Of a DNA stretch of 64,000 bases, positions 36,581 through 50,761 are shown piece after piece. Origin of the DNA: Opisthorchis felineus (lineage: Eukaryota; Platyhelminthes; Trematoda; Opisthorchiida; Opisthorchiidae). Location: positions 199,156 to 263,155 of the forward strand of contig SJOL01006426.1 in the NCBI GenBank assembly GCA_004794785.1, given 5' to 3'. A program made the position numbers and the translations under genes. The notes under the pieces were generated by a model. The model saw only the letters and a program-made list of their open reading frames with translations. It ran no database searches and was not told where the DNA came from. How positions within the stretch are numbered: the stretch's first letter is position 1; each line of letters opens with the position of its first letter.

Positions 36581-39500
36581 GCTCATTCACTTGGTCAGAG
36601 GAATACATGAAATCCCATTCCGCGATGTTTACCTTCCGGTCCTCAATGGGGAGGAAAGTAGCTTGTCAGGGACACCGGATGGTCTTTGTTTAGATTTAGG
36701 GGGTGGGCTGTTACAAGTAATCTCTTCCAAATTGTATCTTAAGGTGCCACGGATAAGAGACTGCAGCTGATATGGTTCTTTTGAATGAGTTTACTGTATT
36801 TTCCACCTACCCAATCATTTATTTAAATGGAATGAGGCTCCTTTACAACAGGAGACTCTGGTTCCTCCTCAGGCGATGACACAGCGCAGCTTCTTGTGAG
36901 CAGCCATTTCTGAGATGTTGCCAATCCAAACCCACGTACGAAAAGACGGTCGTCAAACAACAGACTATTAGTGTGTCTGTATTATGAATACGATGTTCAG
37001 CATTTCATGGGTAACTTTTGATGTACCAGATTTATTCCACCACCACACTTCTGACAGCTTTCGCAACACATTTGTCATGATGAAAGCGACGGCGTTTGAA
37101 ACGGTAATGCTCCATCCATGTCAGCTTCGCAACAGTTTGTTACTTCAGCATTCTGATGAGTTTGAGCACGCCCACATCAATCCGCCGGGCTAAAACTCAG
37201 ATCATTTTGTCGGCCTTCACGTCAAGATCAAAAAATTAAAAAAAATAGCTTATCCTTATTCTGGCATCCAGCGAAGAACTTACTGTCCGAAAACCAGAAA
37301 ATAAGTTGTTTTAAAAGATGAATACACAATATAAGTTGGTTTTTTGGATTAACCGTTAACAGAAATTATTATCTACCTTTGGAATAAACTGGCTGTAGAC
37401 GTATGGCGAAGCACAGTTGTCTACTTAATAATCTATATGTCAAACAGTTTTTTTACTGCGAGTAAACTGTGCTGAGTAACCTGTGAAGTATAAGTACTTT
37501 ATGCTGTTTGAGAAATTTGCACGCATAGGTCGAATAGTGGTCAACTTTCCCGCTTAAAATCATTTGATTGAGGAGGCTTCGATTTGACAAATCAGCTTTG
37601 GGGTGCACATCGTTAAAAACTGACCGAACTTTCAACAAGTCCCTGAAAATGAGGCCTATATGATTCATCTAGAAATATGTATATATGTATATGTATATAT
37701 GAATGGCTGGCTATCGAATCGGATTTGCCGGTCGATAGCGGTCACGCTTCTACTTTTGGAAGTTAAACAAACTCCAAATGAACGGTTACTGGGATGTCCT
37801 TCGAGGGTCGGTTACTCATCCTGGCTATTAACGAAGTTGTTTTTAAGGGGATAGGCTAACTGTCTTGAAGGGTTGATGCAGATTTTTGACGCATTTAGAA
37901 GTGTTGGACTTATGATTATAACTCTGGTTCTGTCTGCCAGATATTAGGAGTTCAAGTCACGGATGATAATCCCTGGTGAGAAAAGTAGGAAGATTGGATA
38001 TGCCTTTTAACTGCGTTGATGTCCACATCATTCACACGTGCGTACCAACGTACTTATCCCGTATGATATAAATTAGGTGAACTCAGTACCCCTCAGATTG
38101 CTTCGGCAACGGTTATCACGCGCAAGAAGGACCGGATGGATGTTTTTTCGAGCTCAGTAATTTCAGTGGCGGGTTTGGCTATTTGGCCGCGTCATTACCG
38201 TTAAGGATAGTGCATGGCTAAGCGGTTTGCCAAGAAAGTGCGCTGTGATTTGGGTTGGAATAGTGGATTGGCATTTCCAGGGTATGCTTCGGTATGCTTC
38301 AAGGCTGGTAATTATGGAATCCAGAGTGAGGTCGCTGACCCTCTTAGTAAAGCTTACCAGTGACGTGTCTAAAAAAATAGGCAACAGCAGCATATATGCA
38401 TTTTGGTGAGTAGTATGTTTCTATATGAGTACAAGTGGAGTGAAATTAGTGGCTCACAATAGTGCAAGAAATAAAACTTCCAATAACTTCCGAGTCGCCG
38501 TAATATTTCATAACTTTGTATCAACATGTCTCCTCCCATCTTCTGATAGCCACGATTAATCCTTACAAAAGAACATTTACCAGACTTCGGCTTGTTGCTA
38601 GTCAAATTGGTCTTATGATAGTACCAAGGTTGGATTTTTAGGCTTGGCAGCAATACAAGGGCGTGAAGTACAAGCTCTGCACAGCTCTTCTAAGGGATTA
38701 ACATATTCCTATGACTCAAAGATTGTTTGATCTTACTGATGGACGAGAAACCACGCTCAGCGGACAAGATTATTCGGAAGCATCTGAGACATGACAACCG
38801 AAAGTTATCAGTTAAAACAGTTTCCGGACCCTCCCAGTAAAGCCAAACCCAATTTCGCCGCTACAGCCTCAGTTGAGTGCTGTGATTATGCATGCATTTA
38901 TCCAGTACCTGAAAGACTTCGTTTGCGAGGTATCAGATCCGCTATCTACACTCTCACGCAAGACATTTACACCACTTGCAACCAGTTTTAACTGTCCTAT
39001 TTAGTGTGGTAATTATCAGAATTGACGTTCAAAAAGCTTTCCTGTCAAACTGGAGCATCGGGACCAGTCACCGGAATTTCAGACTCAGACACATGTTTCT
39101 GAGACATTTGCTCTCATGAGCACGTGTTCATTTTCAAAGCAATTACAGCTATAAGTGTTTGCTTAATTGTTTGAAGTAGAAGTTCATTACAAAAAGTTGC
39201 AGACACTTTCCAAGTGGGAGCCAAAAGCAGTCGTCTATGCATAAACGGCGCTACAGAATTAAAAACACGATTCTCTCATTTATTCTTATGCTGCGCCAAG
39301 TTTGCACGTATGTCTCGTCAAATTGTTCCCACTTGAGGACGGCAATAATGGGGACAGTGAAAGGAAATCTGCGCGTAATTTTTGCTGACTGAGTCCCGTT
39401 TCGACATACCAGTCTCTAGGCTACAGTTCTGCATATATTTATGTGTTCATTCCTGAGATGCGAATGCACGATAATGGCTTTTACCCGGTATTTAACGAAT

Positions 39501-42061
39501 GTAAAACATCCCGTTTACATTGGAAGTGAAGAAGAAGAAAGAGCTATTGGCGGTCGTTCAGTCAAGTGGTTAATTACTTGCATCACAAAATAGCATATTT
39601 GACACCCTTGCAATGTTGGGATAAGAATCTGACCTTGTTTTCAAAAGTTTTTGTCCGATAGGCTGATGAATGGTGCTTCTCGGCGGAATATAGTTCAGTG
39701 CATCTGAACTGTTTCATTCGGCCCCAAGTCGGTCGTGAAAGGGACACACCGAAACAAACTGAAGAATAGAATAACATCCACAATTTACAATATACACAAT
39801 AATGACAAACAATTCCCTATTCCATCAGTTTTATGAAGACTTAGAGACACAGGAGTATAAAATTTCGTGTGCTGATGACGGGAATCGTTTAGACGGCGAC
39901 AAAAACCTGATGCGATGCCTGATGCAGTTGCAACTACTAAGCAAGTCTGACGTACTTATGGTATTTTGACAGCTGTGGTTGTAATGAAAGCAATCTGACA
40001 GAAATATTAGTGACTTTTGTTGTGTATACCTATATATACATGTACATATTTTACTTCTCTCAGGCATGTGATCAATGCACTGGATGTTCTTAACTTCTGC
40101 TTCGTCACCTGTATTCAACACCAAGCGTGACATATCACGATGCTGATCCAGTAGTTTTTCCAGTTTGGAAGTTATTGGACACGAAATCATTAAAACCGAG
40201 GAAGAAAAAAGGTAACTTTGCTGCATGAGTTCGGAAATGGCAGGCAAAGTAGAAAATGCACAAGCAAAAGGTTTATCAGAGTCCAGAGAATTATTGAAAA
40301 GTGTTTAGAAGAATAGAGCTTGAAATACTCAATTTTAACTAAAAATCTTGAAACGGCGAAATAGATGCTTTTGAGTTTTGCAATAACTCAGCTAACTTGT
40401 GCAAGCAATCCCGTGGGATTTTACTGATATGATTTTATTGTGCTGCAAAAAATGTTGCTCGGTACTTGAAGAGGGAAAAGATGAGTACTTTTCTTGCATA
40501 GTCGGAAGTTGTATTCAAGAAAGACTGGATAAGTTCACGAATAAAAAGACTCGAATTATGTGAGAAAAATAGATTTAGCCTGGATAGCCCTAATGAAGCA
40601 TCAGTGTAGGATTCAAGGAGAGAGTGACAGTAGCTGGAAAAATGGCTTCCACAGTGTTTCTGAGGTTATCACGTGTAGTACACGTGTGACGGAGGAGCAA
40701 ACCGCCTACTAAGCTCACGAGATCTCAATTTTTCCCTACGCTAAGTTTCAGAAAAGTGGCTATGATCAATGGTCTCCCAGTTCAAAAATGTGCTGAAGCA
40801 GTTGGCCCACATCAACAATCGTTCTGAATCATAACCGAGGTAGACTGTTCCTCTCATCCATACAGTTTAAATCTCATCGAAGTGGTATGAAATCTACTGA
40901 ATTGTTAGGATGGTTGCGTTTATTTAAAGGGTTTGACTGGTGTCTAGAAAATCAAATTTCTGCAAACCTCAGTCAACATTAATTCTGTGAGATGTCCTAG
41001 GTTTGATGGAATTGTCAAGCAACAGCCCTCATTGGCTATCCAAGGACATTCCCAAAAACTCTTTCATTACTAGGGGTTCGAAATTCGTAACAATTGGCGT
41101 GCAGCCTCTCCTCGGATCAGAACCAAATTCTCCTAGAGTGTATTGATTCCTTTCGTCATCGGAATGTCCAGTTTTTTATTTTGAAGTATGTATAGGCCAA
41201 AAACTTAGGAAAAAACAGCTTGATCGGGTTGCCATTTCATGTGCTAATGTTAAACCTCAACCAGCACCTACCTCACTAGATTACAGTATTACTAAGCAGT
41301 CAAAGGGCATAGTTTCTAAAAGATGTGGGTTGGTTCAGTGGGCAGGATTAGGGTCCTACTCGCTAGACTTCGAATGCCAATAAAAGGCAAAAGTAAATAC
41401 CGCCTGTTTTATCCACTTCGCTTTCCAGCTGCACATCCACCAAGATCTGTTACTGATGGAAAATTCGGGCATAAAATTCAAGTTATAGAAGCAATCAGAT
41501 TGGTTTTCGTTCGTGAAACATCCTGAAGCAAATTTAATTAGGCATGAATGTCCCACACAAACCTTAGATAAGCGGAAGCTTTAAAATCTAGCTTGATTAC
41601 TTAAACTGCTCAAAAGCTTATCAAGGAGTAATAGTCATTATAAAAAGAGGACATGTTTATGTTTGAATCAGCTTGAAGCCCTGAGCAGGGGAAATCGCGG
41701 TTTGAAATAAGCTACTGACTGACACCAGCTGTCCATCATTTTAGACTGGATGCTAAATAGGCACACATTCGAGTAGAAGATGATATCATCAGGTCAAGGG
41801 CTACGTGACGTGGCTACAGCAACCGTCCGGGTTACCACAACCTAACTTATAAGAGTCTGATGGGATTCTCCATCTAAAGACTATATGTTGGTACGCCAGT
41901 TTACACCACATACAACTGTGACAGTATATCAGATCCTGAAAACTTCCTGCTCGCTCCCAGCATACGGGATCCTAATCAATCATTAACCTTCCTAGGAGTT
42001 CCGGACCGAAATCGGCTCAAAGAGTATCAAAAAGATTGAGTGCCATGTGGTGTATAATATA
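36581..42061. other. No recognisable gene
   Basis: The longest frame is 39831-40247 on the minus strand (138 codons, with 'SKLEKLLDQHRDMSRLVL'). It has a plausible upstream pyrimidine tract but no domain that I recognise. A GT/AT-alternating tract lies at 37678-37700. The decamer ggtatgcttc is doubled at 38281-38300. A cacgtgtagtacacgtg palindrome lies at 40673-40689. Confidence 0.3.
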
Positions 42062-42122
42062 GAATTTTTTTATTATAAAGCCAAAACACTGCATAGTGTT
42101 TTGACTTTATAATAAAAAATTC
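42062..42122. repeat. Near-perfect hairpin, arms about 28 bases
   Basis: Positions 42062-42090 and 42095-42122 are reverse complements apart from one G/A difference and one extra T in the left arm, with a 4-base loop (gcat). The arms are A/T-rich at the outer half. It is not part of the hammerhead family. It could be a short foldback element, a palindromic insertion or a small-RNA precursor-like hairpin; I cannot choose between these. Confidence 0.85.
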
Positions 42123-44091
42123 CACTAACTGTCCTCTTCATCTCCTTAGGTCCTGTTCCTAGCTTAGATTCGGAGTCCGAGAATCGCTGACACACCTTCA
42201 CTATTCTTTAAATGTCTTTGTTTTAAGAACGATGTTTGTGGTTACACCCACTTTACAGCAGCTGATCAGTACGTCTACACCCATATTTGGTTTTCAGTTT
42301 ATCGTCAGTGTTCCCTTTGCCGCTCTGTCAGTGACAGTGACGTGCAAGTAACGTATGCCACATTCGGAGATGATTGCTGAAATCAGTTGTCTTGGTGGAT
42401 TCACTGTTTACAACTCCAAATATCTTGCACTCCCAGCCCTTATGGGTCAAGCCAACGGGCAAGGTGGTTTTCCAACTACAAACTGTTTACTTCAACTCAG
42501 GATTTTACTTATCGTGTTTCAAACCAAGACAGTAGCACCAAAATATCACAAATCTCTTTCTCAGCACTAATTTCATCCTCTGTTCTGTCTTTTAATACTC
42601 ATCTAGGAGCCTCTGAACATAACTTTACCACACATTCACACATCATTCCGTTCATTCACTTAGCCTCGTCTTATCGACGTGTTTCTGCAAACACCTTCGC
42701 TAGCTAACAAGGGATACGTGTATTGTTTTCCTCATCTCAGGGCACTGGTTCAAAAATGATATATGTACTGTCCTCATGAGTTCTACGTAAGTGGATCTCA
42801 AAGGCATCCAAAAAAATTCATCACTTTCACAAACCCAATAAATTAGCTTCACTCAATTTGCTTTGTTATGCCTGTCCCTGTACTGTCGTCCGAATGAAGC
42901 GTACACGCACTAACGCCCATCCACCCGTTACGGTTACGTGTACACACGCAATTCCTGGAATGTTACAGTCGATAAGACGAAAGAAAGTTTCATCAACCGC
43001 AGGGCGGACAAACTCGTGACTGAATGCATAGAGCCGTTTCCTCTGAAACTCAGTCAAAGCGGTCTGCCCAAATTTGTGCACGGTTTCATCCCCTTCCACC
43101 TTCGATATACATTATGTCTTCTTTGCTTCATGACTGAAACTCGCCATGAAAATATATGGACGTCACTTTTTGTTTATGGACTACTTATGCAGGAAAATTT
43201 TGTGACGTCAATTCATGGTTTGTTTCCCATCTGTTTCCGTTTGCCGCTTATGATCGTTTTATTGCAGCGAATGAGTGGATGGGTACAACAGTTATCACAG
43301 GAAAAATTATCATAAAACTACTTGGCTAATGAACATACTGCTAGGATTCAACAACAATACTTATCTGCCTCTTCTTCATTAGGGGCCATGAGAACTATGC
43401 ATCTCAAAAATGTTGAGGAGGATTCAACTAAGCGAAATCCTGAAGGAGATTTAGACTTTTTGATTCCTCGGTCTCCGGTCTCCTCTACTACCCAACAACA
43501 GTTATGGACTGTCGGTAGTGTGCTGAGGCTTTGGAATTTTTTTAGTGGAGACTTCTTTCTGTCACTAAAGACAGTGTATGCTGAAAAGCCGAGAAGCACT
43601 GTAAAGCTGCTTTATCCTCATCGGGAATCATCAGTACGAAACTCCAGTAGGCGTCTAGTATCCGAGAGTTCTCCGCTGGTGTTTTGGACACGTAACATGA
43701 GCTACTAGTGTTCGAACGGTCAAATATTTAACCTACTGGTCGGGATGCCGTTCGTTCGAGACTCACCACTAAAGTTTCGTGAAATGCGCATTGTTGATGA
43801 TTTCCGCTGAAGATAAGACAGCCGTACAGTGCTTCACGGTTTTTGAGTAAAGATCGGCTTTACTGACAGCAGGAAGCCCGCATTAAGTTATGGAGAGTGG
43901 AGAACATACTCATATGATGCAGGATGTGATGCCTAGCCACACTAATAGAACAAATCTAGTTAAACCCTCAATTGCTCCAGAGCCAACTCGAATACGGTAG
44001 GTGCATATCCTCTTCCGGCGTAAGTCTTCAAAATGCGTTTATTGATTGTAGGTTTCTTGTCTGAGCAAGACAGTTTTTGCGAAAGTTTTTG
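42123..44091. other. No recognisable gene
   Basis: Two plus frames, 42938-43315 (125 codons) and 43322-43708 (128 codons), follow each other closely but show no known domain and are within chance length. A fragment near 43695-43770 (gttcgaacgg, later gttcgagactc) recalls the B box of tRNA-derived repeats, too weakly to annotate. Confidence 0.3.
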
Positions 44092-44290
44092 TGGATTGAG
44101 TCCCAAATAGCACTTCTCGATGCGAGATTGCTCAGTAGTTAGAGAGCAAATTTATTGACCAGAAGGTTCGTGGTTCGAACCCGACCTCTGCGTCTCGACT
44201 TCTGTTTAGGCCTGAACAACCTGGCAATATCCCAGCCCTCGTGTTTCTTTCGGGCAGCATGGCAGCTAGGCACCAAAAGGGTGCTACAGC
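44092..44290 (+). mobile_element. tRNA-derived SINE-like element
   Basis: A tRNA-like head at 44122-44198 is followed by an unrelated body to about 44290. The head has an A box region (ttgctcagtagttagag, 44128-44144) and a near-consensus B box (ggttcgaaccc, 44172-44182). The D stem pairs GCTC with GAGC, and a degenerate acceptor stem pairs GCGAGAT with GTCTCG. The anticodon arm does not fold, so this is not a working tRNA. Just upstream, 'gagtcccaaatag' (about 44098-44110) matches helix II of the well-known schistosome hammerhead, but the flanking core bases are not conserved. RNA polymerase III transcription is plausible from the boxes; mobility is inferred. Confidence 0.6.
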
Positions 44291-47200
44291 TAAACCATTG
44301 TTAGTATGTGAGTTTTCTGATTACCATTCTATGGTGAAAATAAGAAAACTTGATCACTACGTCTTTTGCTTTCGCATACTGGCACTATATTTGGACAAAT
44401 GAACAAGTTATGTCCTCATATTTTGCTTGGGCGTGTAGCTAAGCATTACTAGATGTAATACATCCTAACGATTGACAATATCACTGGTGATGCAAAACAG
44501 TCAACAATATACTTTCAAGAGAAGTCAGTCAAGAAGTGACGAGTATAATTCACTTCAGATATAGGTAGCATATGCCATCTCCGACAATCCAGGTCTCTCC
44601 GACAAGGAACTAGACCCTGATCACTTTATCTCATCATCCTGCATTACTCTTGTTGAAATGACTGTAAAAATTCTGTCTCACCACACAGAATACAACGTTT
44701 CTCTCTTCTACATTACCCGCGCAAATAGTTTGCTTTATTTATAGAAAATGTGACAGCTTCTTTCTAGAGTTCTAGACGATTTTAATCAATCGCACTGAGT
44801 TGAGAAGAAGCACACATTTTTTTTACAAAAGGCAGAACCTTTGCTAGAAAACACTGAGTTACCGGGTGTTTTACGTGAAACTTGGTTCAGCTCGACTCAA
44901 GTGGTAGTCAGCATGTGCGTGAAACCGGTAAATTTAGCTGAAAATCTCAAATGATATCAACACCCTGAGTTGTGATTGATATGTTTATGCATGCTCTCAA
45001 TTCAGCTCTCCTCACTTCATGCTAGGCAGCGTCTGTAAGAGAACGAAACAAAGTGTTAGACCAATTAACTCGTGAAAATGATTGCGTTTGGAAAACTTAT
45101 ATTCAGTCAAGTAGGTGAGAAAAAGGAAGACGGAAGGAAGACGCGCCTTACTTTACGTGTCTCATTAGTCCAAGATCCTTCTGCTCCTTGAGTGTGCGAG
45201 CATGTTTTTACGAGAAAAACAGCATGTTAAAACAAGATATCCTGGAATTTCTCGTGTAAACAAAGTTACCATCCACCCATTGTCGTGCACGTAGACCTGA
45301 AATGCTTATGAGACAGAAGCTAATTAGAAAATATAGCTATACTGACATGGTTCTCGAGTACAGAATGTTTTTTAAGTTACAAGTATATGAGGTGACTTAT
45401 TTGGCGAATTCACTGAGTTGCGTGCTCCGAAAAACTACATTTAATGAGGAAATATAGCTTTCCAAAGTTTTGACTTTCTGAAAATTTATTTGGTTTAATT
45501 CAGTCACATCATATGAAAATCCCGACTCAATTCCATTCCAGAAAAAAAACAGCTGACGTATCTGCTATTTAGAAGCTCAACAATGTTACGCACGCCTTCT
45601 TATTTATAACACCCTATGTCACATTCTAAGTTACCAAGCTTCATCAAAAAATGCACCTTGACTTAGTTGCCACAAAATATCAGTGCCTATTAATTGATGA
45701 GAAAAGTGGCTGAACACCATCAAATTTGAAGCGCACCTGAGGTGTTCTACCGCTTGTTGTTAGGATTAGGAGGTGACTGAATCCACCTGGTAAAAGTTCC
45801 ATGAAGAAATGCGTGGTCAGCTGCCTTTCCAGGGGCAACCACTGGGATTTCTTATTTGCGCTTTAAAAAAATTCAGAGACTACGTGATAATAATAGTAGG
45901 ATTTTGCTTGAGGCGGAAAGTCTAATGGTTTTTTTAAATTTAGATGAAAATGCTAAACTAATCAAGAATCCCGGAGGTTTTCAGCTGTTCACTGTCTTTC
46001 TCACACAGAAAATTTAGGGTGCCAAAAGTATCCTGTTTTTTGTTTTCAGGGAAGTTCTTTTTCTACTTTTCACCGAAATCCGGAATTTGAGCTGCTAACT
46101 CTATCATCCCTCTTTGCAACCTTGCCCAGAAAACTTCCCCCATCTTCTCCATTATAATCAGAAACTGTTTTCTTCCCTATTCCTTATTGCAAGTGTTTCG
46201 TGGTAGTCAAAGTTACTCACCAATGCGATTTACGGAGACGCGGTTGTAGTCATGATGGTTAGGGGGAAACGGATAAATGACCTATCAGTTGGTGAATGTT
46301 GACCGATGTGACTCTTCACAAGTCGAGATCTCCGTGGTCCCTCTACACTAAGTGAGTGCAGTAAGGTAGGGGTTACATTAAGCCGATCGATAAACAAGGC
46401 ATGGCTACTTAAAGGAATGTTGCCTGTTTTTGCTAAACTGGGCTAGCGGGTATCATTTCACTGAAAATAGGATACAAAATTTCCCCTCAGGAACCTTTGA
46501 CAGTTTCAGGATTAACTGAGATCATGAAACATCATGTACTGTTCAAGGTGCATAGGCAGGTATATTTTTCTCAAAAGAAAGCAGTTTGAGAGACATTAAT
46601 AGTAAAAAAATACACGGAATCAGATAGTTTAGTTTATCTTTCCTCAGCAGATTCTCATCAGAGATGCTGTAAGCTGTAAGCAGGCCCCACCTTCCTGTGT
46701 AGAGGGACTTGACTAGTCCCATGACAATGATCGCAAATAGAATTGTGGAAGGGACCCAGTTTCTGGACATCTACCTTGGAACCCGACTGGTAGTCATATT
46801 TTGCTGAGCTGAAGTGAGATAATGAGAAGCATATCGAAGCCAGTGATCATCACTTCTATCTGATAACTAGTGAAACTTTTGTAAACAGTCGTCCCACGGT
46901 TATCACGAGCACCACAGAGGTCTTGAACGATGGTATAATCCCAGCCAAAGATAATCAGTAACCGGAGAATCACGTGGTTCATTCACGTCTGTCCACAAAA
47001 TGCCGCCAAAATTAGGACCGAAAAGACGAGTCCTCTACGTCTTATTCCTGAAATGTGTACACAACTCAAAGGCTGTACCCACCCCGTGTAAAGTGAACGT
47101 TCCCCAACAGGTGAAGTGTAGTCGATAGATCCATAAATTACCCACCATATATCATATCTAAAATTGCAGTTTTACCTCAGGTCAGGTATCACGGCTTTTG

Positions 47201-50200
47201 ACCTGATACTTCACTAGATTTTACCAATCTTTACCTGTCAACGGAAGAAATGTGATTTTCATCCGTTCTATACGGAGGAATACTACCAGGTAGCGAATAC
47301 GAATTGATTCATGGTGTATCATATCAACAGCCATCTGGAAGTTCAAATGATGGCCAGACAATGCATTCCAGGCTTAGACGGTGATAATCAGTTGAAATTT
47401 TTTTAACTGATGCCCTCCAGCCGAGGATGCTGCAAAAAGGTCAGCTCAGTCGTTAGTTGAGTCAACATTCACGATAGCGATAGATATTGCACTACCTACC
47501 TACCTCAACAACAACGATGTAAATGCAAATTCTACAGATCTCGTAACAATCCCCCATTCAGAATTTCTCTTTTCCTTATATTTAGTCAAGATTGATATGA
47601 ATGAATCTGGTGAGGTTGCTAAAAATGCAAACTTTTGCTTAATAAAAGGATAGCGAGGGGTTTTTTCTTGATTGTTTTGCAGGCATTTTAAAGTTTTTTT
47701 TCGATTGTGTGCCCTCTGGGAATTGTTAAAAGCTGGAATCGTACTTTCGTTTGTGTGGTTAGCTGCGTGGCTTTTCAACGAACGTTTAGCCATGTACAAT
47801 TGTGCTGAGATACAATTAAACACAATACGGAGTTTTCTTCATCACACACGCTCGAGGCCCCTATGAAGAGAAGAGTAGCCTTGACCCAAAGGTGTCAATG
47901 TTTGTTCCATATGAGGCAAATGGGCATTGTGCAAATTACTTCAAACTGGCTGCTTCCATCGAATCGTGTTCTGCACTCGCTGAAAGTAAGCTTTATGAAG
48001 CTATATTTCTAAAGTGGTTCAAAGAATGCGCCTCAGTAAGGTTCGCAGACATTGGACATATTTCAGAATACTTGAGATGTACGAGACTGGAATCAGAATG
48101 ACGAGGTTCTTCCAACCTATGTGATGAGAAGATAAAAGAATGGTCGTAAAAGCCGGACTGGATTATAAGACTGCTTTTAATTCACCTTGTTATTATTTCC
48201 TATTCTTTCACGTATTCTCTTCCTTTGACATCTAGTCTGCTCCCCAAGTTGAGCATAAATGGGCTCAATCGCTTGGTTGATGTGATAGTATCCAGGTCAA
48301 TTAGCTTTGAGTCATACCAATTGCAATGCAAACTACGTCTGTGTTCCGCTCGATCTCTGGGGCAACGACATCAAATGACCCCGCTACTTGAATTTTATCA
48401 TCGTCGCTGATATGGGTTTTCAGAACGAGGCCTTAAGGTGAAGACATGGTGAAGTGTATGCTCAAATCAATGCGCCAGTGGGTGCTGAAACATGTGATCC
48501 CGTCAGAATGCTAAGAAGGCAAGAGAAACGGACTGATATGTAGAAAGATTACAGGAGCGGATAATTATTAGAACGTTCCTAATTTAAACCATGTGATTAG
48601 TAAATGCGGCCACGAGAAAGTTGATGATATTCTGCTGTAATCCACTCTGCACTGAAGACCCTGTACATCCAGTAAACATAGTCTGTCTTTGATACTTGCA
48701 CTGTTCAACGACTATGCTGTTTCATTAATCATTCCCCCGCAATTTTTAAAAAATCATTGTGCGAAAATTCCGTAGGCTCTATAGGTTTGAGAGCAGTTCT
48801 GCGGATCGAAATAACCCCTGCTGCCATAAGAGAGAAATTTAGCCAGTCATATGAGATTTGCTGAGTTCTTGATGAAGTTGTGTTTGAAGGTTTTTTCTGG
48901 TAAACCGTGGACTTCTGTATCGGCCTTGAAAACCGATGAAATGTTGATGTCATTGAAAACAAAATGTAGGCCGATAGTTATCATCCTACTTATACCGGCT
49001 CATCTTAGTGTGAAGCGCTGGAGAGCTGCATATGAAATCAATTACCTTAACGTTTAGAAAACAACCAGCACTAGACAGATAGCTATTCCAACGAGCTCTT
49101 CTAAAATGTGTGGACGCTTTGCATAATTTTGGCCTCGTAACATTTCCTCAAATACGATTATTCTTTAAGGGCACTCAAAAGTACATTATATGTACTCGCT
49201 TCCTGCCAACTAGCGCCGAGACACGTGAGGTTGAGATGTGGTTCATAAGACTTAGCAAACTAACGGTCAGCCTTCTTCTGTTTTTTCAGTGGTCTTGTTT
49301 CAGGAAAAGATTAACTTGCTACTATGGAACTTTACACAGGTGGGAATAGGGTAGTAAATAGCTAGGCACATTTAGTGGTAAACATAACAACTCAGAACAG
49401 ACGGAAAGATCCGTGTGAAAAAGTTGAATCGGAAACAATAATCCCAGACATTTATTTAAAACTATCTATAAGCCTGTTTGCCAACAGTTATTTTTGAATA
49501 TATGCAAACGTTTCCAAGTACGAACTGTCTAGCATCCGATCAATTCTGAACCTTTTTAGGCTATTCATGATTGTGGTGGAGCGTTGTTTTGCCTAAGGAC
49601 TTTGTACGGCAAAGGGCAATTCATTCAGGACGCAATAATCGACACTTGAACTGTGAGTCAATGAATGGAACTGTTAGACAGTTATCTCTTATGATGCAGT
49701 TATTTTGGACGGTTGTGTCAAAGTGTTAAAAAGTTCATATAAATTTGTGTCGGTACTTCCTGTAAAACAGCAGTTCTCCCATAGATTTACTGAATTAGTT
49801 TGTGGAATTGAAAGATAAAATTATAGATGACACGAAAATCCTTTTGAAAGACATTGCAGTTATAAGGCTGACTGCCAGGTTAGCCGATTATTACGATTAG
49901 TCAGACACACTAATCACAAGAATGATTAAATACCCACCCACTCGTCAACCATTATTGACACATCTGTTTTGTGCCATTTTCGTTATTTGGGTCGCGGACT
50001 GCAAATATGCTCCAGGTCTGTCTCCGGGTCCTGCTAATCAGCGGAACACCGGATTGCGGTGTGCGTATAGTTTCGAATACTCCTGACGTTCCCCACCCGT
50101 TGAGCGTCATTATGAGACTGTGTCATGATGCTTCTTAAGGGCAGGACTCCCAAATTCGTAGCTTTTCGGCTGTGTTTCTCCGTACATACATTCTACACCT

Positions 50201-50484
50201 TTGCTTCCTTCAGAATAGATCAAACAGATATCCACTTGCCCTTTTCGCGGTGGATCGTTCACTGCAACCCTACCATTATATGAGAGCAGGACACTTTGTG
50301 GACACTGATCCACCAACTCAGGTAGTTTGATGAAGCTTTCATTTCCAAGATAGCGGAAATAAATTTTTATAGCTCACCTCAAAATGCGTAGTGGCTATCT
50401 TTACCTTGCACAGACTCCATAAATGTGTTAGAGAAAAAAGGGTTGAATAGCAGAAGCACCTTCAATCGTTAACAGAATCTTGTA
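44291..50484. other. No recognisable gene
   Basis: All frames are short (the longest is 107 codons at 47500-47823, minus) and carry no recognisable domain. Poly-A/T-rich stretches and tacc repeats near 47490 are the only local features. No RNA gene was found. Confidence 0.35.
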
Positions 50485-50761
50485 GGAGACCTCATACTAC
50501 GCATCGCTGGACTAAACACAATCTCGTAAATTGCTTTGGCCACCTGAGGTTGCGTTGGAAGGAAAGTTTACGGATGAGTAGCTCGGTGGACTTCTGGTAA
50601 CGGCGGATCTCCCGGAGAGCGACGGTCCCAGGCCAGTGGCGATGGGGTTTCTTCACACCGCCGGTGGCCAGTGCACGTTTGCGTGCAGCCTTAGACGACA
50701 GCTGCTTTTTCGGGGCCTTACCACCAGTACTCTTGCGGGTAGTCTGGTTGGTGTGTGCCAT
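50485..50761 (-). pseudogene. Histone H3 pseudogene, 5' half
   Basis: From ATG at 50761 the minus strand encodes a clear histone H3 N-terminus up to 'IRKLSFQR' (residue 69, position 50552), after which the frame is lost. The tail and first helix are recognisable: [45 protein letters not shown] count eleven changes in 69 residues of a nearly invariant protein, among them R2H, K4N, A7T, S28R, P30L, Y41H, R42W and P66S. Remnants of the next part (DNA resembling the FQSSAVM region) can be seen out of frame at about 50491-50524. Loss of the frame and the excess of radical changes argue for a pseudogene. No other histone gene was found nearby. Confidence 0.85.

Noticed and set aside
39831..40247. 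138-codon minus frame with a coiled-coil-like start
   Set aside because: No known domain and a length within chance; possible splice signals are generic.
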